Part shown: positions 1 through 6,456 of the stretch, in pieces | How the letters are laid out: every line of letters starts with the position of its first letter | How positions within the stretch are numbered: position 1 is the first letter of the stretch | NCBI GenBank assembly: GCA_027055005.1 | Contig: JALUNR010000019.1 | Span: 1 to 15,854, forward strand | DNA from: Campylobacterales bacterium | GTDB lineage: Bacteria; Campylobacterota; Campylobacteria; Campylobacterales; QNZT01 | DNA length: 15,854 nt | Direction: 5' to 3' | Notes under the pieces: model-generated | Database searches by the model: none | The model's input: only the letters and a program-made list of their open reading frames with translations | What the model was told of the DNA's origin: nothing | Program-made: the position numbers and the translations under genes

Positions 1-245
1 ATGTACCTCTATCTACATCTGCTAGTGCTATGACAGATGCAAGTGCTACACAAATAGCAGGAAAAACATTTTATATAAATGCTGATAAAAGCCATAACTG
101 TCTAAAAGTTGTTACTACAACTACTGGCGATATGACTATATCAAAAGGAAGTGATACATCAGGTACAGTTTGTAAACAAGTTCAAACTGATGTAGCAAGT
201 ATGATAAAAAAACATAGTTTTGGCGGTGTAGGAATAGTTAGATAA
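1..245 (+). CDS. 3' end of a pseudopilin-like protein (5' partial)
   Basis: The reading frame (codons from base 3) is open to the left edge and stops with TAA at 243-245, so the true start lies outside the window; the ATG at 30 is probably internal. About 80 residues are visible. They are rich in Thr, Ser, Ala and Gly and look like the beta-rich C-terminal region of a small pseudopilin. There are two cysteines about 24 residues apart (in NCLKVV and TVCKQV) that could form a disulfide in the periplasm. The next gene, 18 bases downstream, is a clear pseudopilin, so this is likely the previous member of a tandem pair used by a type IV pilus, type II secretion or DNA-uptake machine. The N-terminal prepilin helix that would prove this is not in the window. 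The assignment is inferred from composition and neighbour. Confidence 0.6.
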   Translation, partial: VPLSTSASAMTDASATQIAGKTFYINADKSHNCLKVVTTTTGDMTISKGSDTSGTVCKQVQTDVASMIKKHSFGGVGIVR

Positions 246-263
246 TTCTTAAAGGAAAAATAA

Positions 264-710
264 ATGAAAAAAGCTTTTACCATGATAGAACTTATTTTTG
301 TTATAGTGATAATAGGAATACTTTCTAGTATCGCTGTTTCAAAAATGTCTGCAACAAGAGATGATGCTATCATAACAAAAGGGCGTAGTCAAGTAGCAGC
401 TATTAGAAATGCTATTACTTTAGTAAAAAGTGTAAATATGATGAAAGGTTCTGCATCTTATCCTGCAAAACTTGACACTATAGCTAGCACAACTGCTACA
501 AGTGGAAAATTGTTTGATAGTGATGGAACAAATAAGCTTTTGGATTATCCAATATATGCAAAAAATGCAGCTGGTCATTGGACTAAAGCTGCATCAAATA
601 AGTATAACTTTATTTATCAAGGCAATAATATACAGTTTACTTATAATGCTACAAATGGTTCATTTGACTGTGACCATACAAAACAAACTTGTAAAGATTT
701 AACTGAATAA
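264..710 (+). CDS. type IV/type II pseudopilin (class III signal)
   Basis: The 148-residue protein starts with a prepilin leader, MKKA then FTMIEL. The leader is followed by a hydrophobic helix at about residues 10-26, and the conserved Glu sits at mature position 5. Cleavage would fall after Ala4 rather than the usual Gly; as I recall, Ala at this position is common in Campylobacterota. The rest is a polar, Ser/Thr/Asn-rich globular domain with two C-terminal cysteines (C136 and C143) that could form a small disulfide loop. After cleavage and N-methylation by a prepilin peptidase, such proteins assemble into a periplasmic pseudopilus for secretion or DNA uptake. AAAGGA at 250-255 serves as ribosome binding site. 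The gene is probably co-transcribed with the pseudopilin-like gene ending at 245, and a terminator-like hairpin follows its stop within 10 bases. The exact machine it serves cannot be told from this window. Confidence 0.88.
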   Translation: MKKAFTMIELIFVIVIIGILSSIAVSKMSATRDDAIITKGRSQVAAIRNAITLVKSVNMMKGSASYPAKLDTIASTTATSGKLFDSDGTNKLLDYPIYAKNAAGHWTKAASNKYNFIYQGNNIQFTYNATNGSFDCDHTKQTCKDLTE

Positions 711-714
711 ATCA

Positions 715-720
715 TATAAT
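715..720 (+). promoter_or_regulatory. candidate -10 box for priA
   Basis: A perfect TATAAT lies five bases after the pseudopilin stop. Initiation about seven bases downstream (near 727) would give priA a leader of roughly 20 bases that keeps the AAGGA ribosome binding site but lacks most of the left arm of the hairpin at 719-750. There is no good -35 box at standard spacing: TTGTAA at 689-694 is 20 bases away. That is not disqualifying in Campylobacterota, whose main promoters rely mostly on the -10 region. Placement is inference only. Confidence 0.4.
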
Positions 721-755
721 AGTTGTATCTAATTTTAAGGATACAACTATTTTTT
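719..755 (+). terminator. hairpin plus T-tract after the pseudopilin gene, overlapping the priA start
   Basis: ATAGTTGTATC at 719-729 is the exact reverse complement of GATACAACTAT at 740-750. The two form an 11 bp stem with a 10-base loop. A run of six T (750-755) follows directly, giving the layout of a Rho-independent terminator for the pseudopilin transcript. The stem holds only three G-C pairs, so termination may be partial. The right arm contains the first two bases of the proposed ATT start of priA (749-751), and the AAGGA ribosome binding site spans loop and stem (737-741). Confidence 0.65.
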
Positions 756-2590
756 ACTATCAAATATCTATATTAAACTCACCATTATCTCCATTAACTT
801 ACCAAAGTAAAAAAAAGATAGCAATAGGTACTATTGTATCTATAAAACTTAAAGAAAAATTAGTTAAGGGAGTTATTTATTCACAATGTGAAAAACCTCA
901 GTTTAAATGTGAAAAAGTACTTGATATTAGTAAGTATTATTTTAATCTTAAATATTTTGAGATAATAAAATTTTTATCCACTTATTATACTTGTTCTTTG
1001 GGAGAGAGTGCAAATCTCTTTTATCCTCAAAAAGATGGGAAAGTTATTCACAATGTGAAAATTGATATAGATATAAACCTCTCTCATAACCAACAAAATT
1101 CTTATAACTTCTTAAAGGAAAATAAAATTTCACTTTTATTTGGAGATACAGGAAGTGGTAAAACTGAGATTTATTTTAAACTTTTTGAAAACATTATAAA
1201 TAGTGGTAAAAGTTGCATATTTTTAGTTCCTGAAATCTCTTTAACACCTCAAATGACAAAAAGGCTAAAGGCTAGATTTGGGGATTTAGTCGCTATTTGG
1301 CACTCTAAGATAACTAAAAAGAAAAAAGAGGAAATACTAGAAGAAATCTACAACGATAAGATAAAAATTGTTATGGGAGCAAGGTCAGCTCTATTTTTAC
1401 CACTTAAAAATTTAGGATTAATAGTTGTAGATGAAGAGCATGATGACAGCTATAAAGCAAACAATAGACCAAGATATAATGCAAGAGATATGGCAGTTTT
1501 TATAGGTGAAAAACTTGGTATTAAAGTAGTACTTGGAAGTGCTACTCCATCGTTAACTTCATATAAAAAATATCCATATACTAGATTAAAAGAAACTTTT
1601 CATAAATCTAACAAAAAATATAAATTTATACAAAATAGTGACTTTATAAGTGAATATGTTATAGAAAAAATTAAAAAAACCTTAAAAGATGGTTCACAAG
1701 TTATAGTTTTTTTACCAACTCGTGGCAATTTTAAATACTTAACTTGCAAAAGTTGCGGTAAAGGTATAAAGTGTCCTTTTTGTGATATAGGTATGAGTAT
1801 TCATAGAAATAAAAATGCACTTGTATGCCACTACTGTAACTATCATGAAAGACTTAGTTCAATATGCCCTAATTGCAAAAGTAATACTCTTAGTGTAAGC
1901 CGTTTGGGGACTGCTGAAGTTACTAAAGTTTTAAGTGAAATTTTTAGTGATAAAAAAGTAGCTCAATTTGATAAAGATAGTGTTTCAACTCAAAAAAAGT
2001 TAAACTCAATCTTAAAAGATTTTAGTGAAAAAAAAATAGATATACTTGTTGGAACTCAGATGTTAAGTAAAGGTCATGATTATCATGATGTAAAATTAGT
2101 AATTGTTTTTGATATAGATACTATTTTAAATATGGCTGATTTTAGATCAAGATGGAGAGCTATGAGTTTACTTTTACAAGTTAGTGGAAGAGTTGGACGA
2201 AAAGGAGAAGGAGAAATAGTAGTACAAAGCTCAAACAAAGAATTTTTCGAAAATTATTTGTTTGATTTTGAAAATTTTTTAAAAGATGAACTTCCCTATT
2301 GCAAAGATTTATATCCTCCATATAGAAAGCTTTTAAAAGTTTTGATAGCACATAAAGATAGACAAAAAGCCCTAAATCTTTTAGAAAAAGTCAGGCAAAA
2401 AGTAAATAACTTTGATTTAAAAAATATAGAAGTTATTGGATTTGGAGAAGCTCCTATAAGCAAAATTGCGGGGAAATATAGATTTCAAGCACTTTTTAGA
2501 AGTCCCTCAGCGAGGGAACTTCTAAAACTATCTCATTATCTAAATATACAAGGAGTTGAAATAGATATTGATCCAGTTAATTTTGCCTAG
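749..2590 (+). CDS. priA: primosomal protein N' (replication restart helicase PriA), rare ATT start
   Basis: PriA is a 3'-5' DNA helicase that recognises stalled or repaired forks and reloads the replisome. Numbered from the proposed start, Walker A GDTGSGKT is at 132-139 and the DEEH box at 228-231. Eight zinc-binding cysteines (C333, C336, C342, C345, C360, C363, C373, C376) lie in the family's CxxC pattern. GTQMLSKGHDY and the SGRVGRKGEG motif follow. The first ATG/GTG/TTG codon in frame is TTG at 998. A start there would remove about 83 residues that look like the DNA-binding PriA N-terminus (FYYQISILNSPLSPLTYQS). The frame is open upstream to 707, and only ATT at 749 has a good ribosome binding site (AAGGA at 737-741, seven-base spacer). 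This gives 613 residues, about the normal PriA length. The identity is certain; the start codon is inferred. Confidence 0.93.
   Translation: MFYYQISILNSPLSPLTYQSKKKIAIGTIVSIKLKEKLVKGVIYSQCEKPQFKCEKVLDISKYYFNLKYFEIIKFLSTYYTCSLGESANLFYPQKDGKVIHNVKIDIDINLSHNQQNSYNFLKENKISLLFGDTGSGKTEIYFKLFENIINSGKSCIFLVPEISLTPQMTKRLKARFGDLVAIWHSKITKKKKEEILEEIYNDKIKIVMGARSALFLPLKNLGLIVVDEEHDDSYKANNRPRYNARDMAVFIGEKLGIKVVLGSATPSLTSYKKYPYTRLKETFHKSNKKYKFIQNSDFISEYVIEKIKKTLKDGSQVIVFLPTRGNFKYLTCKSCGKGIKCPFCDIGMSIHRNKNALVCHYCNYHERLSSICPNCKSNTLSVSRLGTAEVTKVLSEIFSDKKVAQFDKDSVSTQKKLNSILKDFSEKKIDILVGTQMLSKGHDYHDVKLVIVFDIDTILNMADFRSRWRAMSLLLQVSGRVGRKGEGEIVVQSSNKEFFENYLFDFENFLKDELPYCKDLYPPYRKLLKVLIAHKDRQKALNLLEKVRQKVNNFDLKNIEVIGFGEAPISKIAGKYRFQALFRSPSARELLKLSHYLNIQGVEIDIDPVNFA
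2494..2527. other. strong hairpin inside the 3' end of priA
   Basis: TTTTAGAAGTCCCTC (2494-2508) pairs with GAGGGAACTTCTAAAA (2512-2527). The result is a 15 bp stem with one bulged A and a three-base loop. It lies 60 bases beyond the stop of the converging porin gene, where the 3' end of the porin mRNA would be expected. No T-tract follows it on either strand beyond the stem itself, so it is not a textbook intrinsic terminator. It could still stabilise an mRNA 3' end or pause polymerase. Confidence 0.5.
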
Positions 2591-3735
2591 AAGTGGTAAG
2601 TTAAGTAAAGTTGAACTTCATCATCTTTACCAGTTATATCATTTTTAACATTTACCACTGCAAGTGAAGCATCTAAATTTCCAAGAGATTTATCAAAAGT
2701 TAAAGTTGTTTCTTTTGTTACAACACTACCAGTTTTTGAGTGTGTATAGTAAAGAGAAGAGTTTGTAAAACCTAAATCATAACTAGCAGTTAAAGTATAT
2801 GCTTTTGTATCTGCCTGTGCAACAGTACCAACCATCCACCAAGCATCTGTATAAAGTTTAGATTGTCCTCCCATTACATTTACAAAATCTTGTCCATCAT
2901 CACTAACTGTTGAGTAAGCTGCACTTAATCCTAAACCATCTATACTTCCACCAATTTTTGCTGCAACTGCTGTTCCTGTATTACCTACACTAGGATTTCT
3001 AGTTGCATACTGAACACCATAATCAAGTCCCATAAATTTACTATCAGCTTGTAACCAACCAACTTTTGCTGCATGAATTACATCAAAATACCATGCTTGT
3101 AAAGTTGTATCACAAAAAGATTTATTTACGATAGCAAATGCATAAGCACCATCTTTTGTTCCAAAATCAACAAATGATTCATCATTTTTAAAAAATTGAG
3201 TAGTTCCATTCATATTTGTTCTTCCTACCCATGCACCAATAAGTGTAGTATTTTTAAAATATGTATTTGCCCAAACTACTGCATCATAAGTATTTGGAGC
3301 TATATTCCATTGCTCAGAAAATACCATAGGAGTATCTAGCTGTTGACGACCTATGATCAATGTATTGTTAGCAAATGGATTTATAGTTAAGTTTAATGTA
3401 TCTAACCAAAAACCATCAGTTAATGTTGTATCTGTTGCTGATTTTTGATGAGTTATCCAAGTTTTACCAACCAAATGACCATCAAGCCCTAAAGTAGATA
3501 TACCAGTAACACCCCAGTTAACAGTAGCCGAACCATTATTTACACTAAGTGCACCTTTTAAACTAACCGATGCATCTCCAGCATTGTTTACTTTATCACT
3601 ATAACTGTTGGTATCATCTTTTACTGCACTATAAAAAAGTTTTGCATCTCCACTAAAACTTTTAACCTTAATATCAGCAAATGCTGATGAACTTAAAACT
3701 GATATAGCTACTAAACTTAAAGCCACTTTTTTCAT
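2587..3735 (-). CDS. MOMP/OprD-type outer membrane porin
   Basis: The 382-residue protein has a typical Sec signal peptide (residues 1-20, ending SSSAFA), so it is exported. The mature part has alternating hydrophobic and polar beta-strand character, many aromatic and Gly/Asn/Asp turns, and ends in YLTYHF, the C-terminal Phe signal used for outer-membrane barrel assembly. The segment around IIGRQQLDTP and WNIAPNTYDAVVW resembles the major outer membrane protein/OprD porins of Campylobacterota. It should form a passive pore for small solutes; the substrate cannot be predicted. It has a single mature cysteine (in NKSFCD). AGGGAGA lies upstream of the ATG. Its stop overlaps the priA stop by four bases (shared CTAG), so the two genes converge with no gap. 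It stands alone as a transcription unit, divergent from the antiporter. Confidence 0.82.
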   Translation of the reverse strand: MKKVALSLVAISVLSSSAFADIKVKSFSGDAKLFYSAVKDDTNSYSDKVNNAGDASVSLKGALSVNNGSATVNWGVTGISTLGLDGHLVGKTWITHQKSATDTTLTDGFWLDTLNLTINPFANNTLIIGRQQLDTPMVFSEQWNIAPNTYDAVVWANTYFKNTTLIGAWVGRTNMNGTTQFFKNDESFVDFGTKDGAYAFAIVNKSFCDTTLQAWYFDVIHAAKVGWLQADSKFMGLDYGVQYATRNPSVGNTGTAVAAKIGGSIDGLGLSAAYSTVSDDGQDFVNVMGGQSKLYTDAWWMVGTVAQADTKAYTLTASYDLGFTNSSLYYTHSKTGSVVTKETTLTFDKSLGNLDASLAVVNVKNDITGKDDEVQLYLTYHF

Positions 3736-3949
3736 ATTTTCTCCCTTTGAAATTTTTATGAATTATAATTTTAACAAATATTTAGCTATATTTTTAGATA
3801 AATATTGTTTATTTTTTATACAATTTTCAATAATAAAAAATATTGTATTTTTTTTATAAAAGATAAAAATTTAACTTTTTATTTTAAAATTCCTAAAAAA
3901 AACTTACTTTTTTCCGATTTGTGATATAAGAAAAAAAAGGAAAAAGAAA
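3736..3949. promoter_or_regulatory. divergent, very AT-rich spacer between porin and antiporter
   Basis: This 214-base region must hold the promoters of both flanking genes. On the minus strand a TATAAT (3767 to 3762) lies 27 bases from the porin ATG and is the best -10 box. On the plus strand TATAAG at 3925-3930 is a weak -10 candidate for the antiporter, whose ribosome binding site is AAAAGG at 3935-3940. Just upstream of the porin -10 is an imperfect dyad (3773-3784 with 3799-3809). The TATTGT/ACAAT motif recurs at 3803-3808, 3820-3824 and 3841-3846. I see no ORF or RNA gene here. Confidence 0.45.
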
Positions 3950-5278
3950 ATGAATATTTGGACTTTAAGTGCAATAATTTTGATTATTGTTGTTATATCT
4001 AAGCTTATTGCAAAAAAAACTTCATCTGTTGATGTAGTTTGGCTTATAATTTTTGGTGCAATTTTTGCAAATCTAGGATTATTACCAACTCAAAATGAAG
4101 TTTTGGAAAAGATTGGAGAGTGGGGAATAGTTTTTATAATGTTTGCCCTTGGTTTTGATGAGGATTTATCCCACTTTAAAGAAGGACTTATTAGAAGTTG
4201 GGGAATTGCTGTTTTTGGTGCAATATTTCCATTTTTAGGAGCTTACTATGTAGCTTTACTTTTTGGTTTTTCCACAAATGAAGCTATGCTTTGGGGACTT
4301 ACTATGACTGCAACTGCAGTTAGTTTAACAATGGTTAGTTTAAGAAATGAAAATTTGCATAAAACAAAAGCAGCAACAGGAATCATGACAGCAGCAGTTG
4401 TAGATGATGTATTATCTTTGATAGGAGTTGCGATAGTTATACCCATAGTTTTAGCATCTAGTAGTATTAAAAATGGCGGAATAGATCCTTTTACTATTTT
4501 AGTTATACTTTTTAAAGTAGTTGCATTTTTTACTATTATAATTATTTTAGGATTATTTGCTTTCCCTGGTATTGTACCTAAAAAATTACCTAAAAATCCT
4601 AATATTTGGCAAATAGCTGATTTTTACACAGCTAAAATATTTCAATATTTTAAAATTAAAGATTTAATTTTAGCATATCGTGGAGAGTTTACTCCTCTTA
4701 TAATGCTAAGTATAGCTATGACTTTAGGAGCTATTGCTCATATATTTGGTTTTCATCCAGCTATTGGAGCATATCTTGCAGGATTATTTTTGAAAAAAGA
4801 GTATTTTATATTTGATACAAAAGTAGAAAGAAGAAGAGATCAACACTTTATGAGATCTAAAAGTGTAGTTGACCACATAGCATTTACAGTTTTTGGACCA
4901 ATATTTTTTGTAAATCTTGGAACTAAAATTAATTTTGATTTATCACTATTTAAAGAAGCTTTTCCTATGTTTATAACTCTTTTTATAGTAGTTTTTTTGG
5001 TTCAAGTAGTATCTGCATCGATCTCTGCTAAATATACTGGTGGGTATCGTAACAAAGAATCACTAATGATAGGATTTGGTATGCTTGGACGAGCAGAACT
5101 TGCTTTTGTAGTAATAAATCAAGCATATATTACACATCATATAATAAGTGATGTTCAATTTTATACACTTATAATGACAATATTTTTACTAAATATTTCT
5201 GTACCACTTGCAATCAAGTGGTACAAACCATATTTTTTACAGGAGGTTATGGCTACAAGTAAAAAAGCTAATTACTAA
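3950..5278 (+). CDS. CPA2-family cation (Na+)/H+ antiporter, NapA-like
   Basis: The 442-residue protein is mostly hydrophobic, with about 12-13 membrane segments and no C-terminal TrkA nucleotide-binding domain. That sets it apart from full-length KefB/KefC channels. TMTATAVSLTM (118-128) fits the unwound ion-binding helix, and VVDDVLSLI has two adjacent aspartates (D152-D153). This DD pair is characteristic of electrogenic Na+/H+ exchangers of the NapA/NhaA type, whereas Kef proteins carry QD. FHPAIGAYLAGLFL (268-281), GPIFFVNLG (316-324) and GMLGRAELAFV (378-388) are further family motifs. It likely exports Na+ (or Li+) in exchange for protons at the inner membrane, for pH and salt balance. 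The ATG has AAAAGG ten bases upstream. It is divergent from the porin, and its TAA overlaps the stop of the converging gene by four bases. Confidence 0.85.
   Translation: MNIWTLSAIILIIVVISKLIAKKTSSVDVVWLIIFGAIFANLGLLPTQNEVLEKIGEWGIVFIMFALGFDEDLSHFKEGLIRSWGIAVFGAIFPFLGAYYVALLFGFSTNEAMLWGLTMTATAVSLTMVSLRNENLHKTKAATGIMTAAVVDDVLSLIGVAIVIPIVLASSSIKNGGIDPFTILVILFKVVAFFTIIIILGLFAFPGIVPKKLPKNPNIWQIADFYTAKIFQYFKIKDLILAYRGEFTPLIMLSIAMTLGAIAHIFGFHPAIGAYLAGLFLKKEYFIFDTKVERRRDQHFMRSKSVVDHIAFTVFGPIFFVNLGTKINFDLSLFKEAFPMFITLFIVVFLVQVVSASISAKYTGGYRNKESLMIGFGMLGRAELAFVVINQAYITHHIISDVQFYTLIMTIFLLNISVPLAIKWYKPYFLQEVMATSKKANY
5200..5225. other. perfect 11 bp inverted repeat inside the antiporter 3' end
   Basis: TGTACCACTTG (5200-5210) and CAAGTGGTACA (5215-5225) are exact reverse complements around a four-base CAAT loop. 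There are five G-C pairs, which is strong for this AT-rich DNA. The hairpin lies inside the antiporter coding region, 50 bases beyond the stop of the converging minus-strand gene, so it could form the 3' end of that transcript. On the plus strand a T6 run follows at 5233-5238, but termination there would cut off the antiporter stop codon. Confidence 0.5.
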
Positions 5279-5859
5279 TTTATAGATAAAACAGTTGTTT
5301 TTTTAGTTTCAGCTTTTATTTTTGAGTATAGTCTTTCACACTCATTTTTTTGAGAATTTAGCTCTTTATCACTAGGGATTTGATATGTAAAAGGTATCAA
5401 TCTTTTGTGATTTATATATGCTTCAAGACGACTTGCAGTATTCAAAACTTTTGATTTGAATTCTGCCTTTTGAGCTAACTCTTCTTCTATATCCATATCA
5501 TGGTTTTTATAAATAATATAATCTCTACAAGTATAAACTTGCAAAAGTTGTTTATCTAACTTTAGGTGGACTTTTTTAGGTGTATTTTTAGGTAAGGTTA
5601 ATATTTGTTGCATTTTTTTTGCTGCTTCTAAAAACATTATTTTTTGAAATTCATCACCTTGATATTTTTCTTTAATATAGTTTTCAACATCATCTCTTAC
5701 CATATTTTTATTTATATCACTACCTTTTAAGGTTGAATTTTTATTTTGATTTAACTCAATCATAGTTTGTAAATCTTCTGCCCATTGATTATAATCAAAA
5801 AGATTGTCTGCTACTAAACAACTACAAACTAAAGCTAAACTAAATATTACTTTTTTCAT
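5275..5859 (-). CDS. exported protein of unknown function
   Basis: I do not recognise this 194-residue protein. An N-terminal signal peptide (MKKVIFSLALVCSCLVA, residues 1-17) indicates secretion to the periplasm. VCSC is not a good lipobox, so ordinary signal peptidase I cleavage before D18 is more likely. Residues 48-58 (DINKNMVRDDV) resemble a short Asp/Asn metal-binding turn, the D-x-N-x-x-x-R-D-D pattern seen in various periplasmic proteins. The rest is predicted mostly helical and charged, with two mature cysteines (C111 and C164) that could pair. A TTG codon at 5871 would add four residues. I chose the ATG at 5859 because GGAG at 5870-5867 is its ribosome binding site and the TTG overlaps that site. 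It has its own promoter region and converges with the antiporter gene. Confidence 0.75.
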   Translation of the reverse strand: MKKVIFSLALVCSCLVADNLFDYNQWAEDLQTMIELNQNKNSTLKGSDINKNMVRDDVENYIKEKYQGDEFQKIMFLEAAKKMQQILTLPKNTPKKVHLKLDKQLLQVYTCRDYIIYKNHDMDIEEELAQKAEFKSKVLNTASRLEAYINHKRLIPFTYQIPSDKELNSQKNECERLYSKIKAETKKTTVLSIN

Positions 5860-5894
5860 AACTTTCTCCAAATTTTTATTTTTTACTTAATAAA

Positions 5895-5900
5895 ATTATA
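5895..5900 (-). promoter_or_regulatory. candidate -10 box for the exported-protein gene
   Basis: On the minus strand TATAAT reads from 5900 to 5895, 35 bases before the ATG, in T-rich sequence typical of Campylobacterota promoters. A second overlapping TATAAT-like match lies just upstream (5908 to 5903). No convincing -35 box is visible. Confidence 0.4.
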
Positions 5901-6006
5901 CAATTATATTTAATTTTTTAGTAGTTTTTTAGTTAACTAAGATAATTATTTTTTACTTTTGTTACCTTTTTATCCAATAAAATTATATTTTATAATTAAA
6001 ACATAA

Positions 6007-6034
6007 AAAAAACTAAAGTTTATCGTAGTTTTTT
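6007..6034 (-). terminator. possible terminator at the end of the carB/Sua5 operon
   Basis: AAAAAACTA (6007-6015) and TAGTTTTTT (6026-6034) are exact reverse complements with a 10-base loop. Read on the minus strand, the structure spans the stop codon of the Sua5-like gene (6022-6020) and ends in a run of T. The stem is almost all A-T, so it may be weak, but position and T-run suit the end of the long minus-strand operon. Confidence 0.4.
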
Positions 6035-6445
6035 CTTTATAGTTTTTGATAACTTTATCAATTTTGAAGCTTTTTTTTGTGAAAACCCTCTATTATCTTC
6101 TACTATTACATCTGTAATATTTTTTGCAAACTCTTCATTAAACTCCTTTCCGCTTTTATTTGCAGAGGTTGAGTAAAGGAAATCAAAATCTTTTAAAAAC
6201 TTGGTATGAGGGGAGTTTTGTACTACTCTTATCGCCTTGTTATTTGGATATACAAATGTTATTTTTCTAGCTCGTCTTACAATCTTTTTATATTTTTTTG
6301 GAACTCTTGCTAAAGTTTTCAGAGTTTTAAAAGTAGTAGTTGTTATTAAAAATGGTTTATCATTTCGTGGTTTTATCTTTTGTAAATCTTCTTTAAACTC
6401 TGATAAAAAGCCCGCCGTTGTATCGGTTTGGGCTAAATATATCAT
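6020..6445 (-). CDS. minimal Sua5/YciO/YrdC-family protein (TsaC-like)
   Basis: TsaC/Sua5 proteins make threonylcarbamoyl-AMP from threonine, bicarbonate and ATP, the first step of t6A synthesis at position 37 of ANN-decoding tRNAs. Family motifs can be traced. QTDTTAGF (6-13) stands for the usual PTDTvyGL, K25-P-R27 for the KxR motif, and STSANKSG (92-99) is a clear match to the STSAN-x-SG signature. At 141 residues it is clearly shorter than typical TsaC (about 190). It has almost nothing before the PTDT-like motif and a shortened segment before KxR. I recall similarly short versions in Campylobacterota, so this is probably a lineage form rather than a broken gene. It starts 11 bases after the carB stop, so it is co-transcribed with carB. 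The very basic C-terminus (KLIKLSKTIKKKLR) may contact tRNA. Confidence 0.75.
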   Translation of the reverse strand: MIYLAQTDTTAGFLSEFKEDLQKIKPRNDKPFLITTTTFKTLKTLARVPKKYKKIVRRARKITFVYPNNKAIRVVQNSPHTKFLKDFDFLYSTSANKSGKEFNEEFAKNITDVIVEDNRGFSQKKASKLIKLSKTIKKKLR

Positions 6446-6456
6446 GGAAAGTTCCC

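Noticed and set aside
998..1000. TTG at 998 as the priA start
   Set aside because: It would begin in the middle of a conserved-looking segment (STYYTCSLGESAN), has no ribosome binding site, and would delete the PriA DNA-binding N-terminus.
2028..2036. A9 run in priA (and A7 at 1992-1998) as a phase-variation tract
   Set aside because: Long A runs are expected at this GC content, the frame is intact, and replication-restart genes are not typical phase-variable loci.
5288..5302. AAAAC/GTTTT mini-hairpin with T-run just past the antiporter stop as a terminator
   Set aside because: The stem has only five pairs with one G-C, so it cannot be told from chance.
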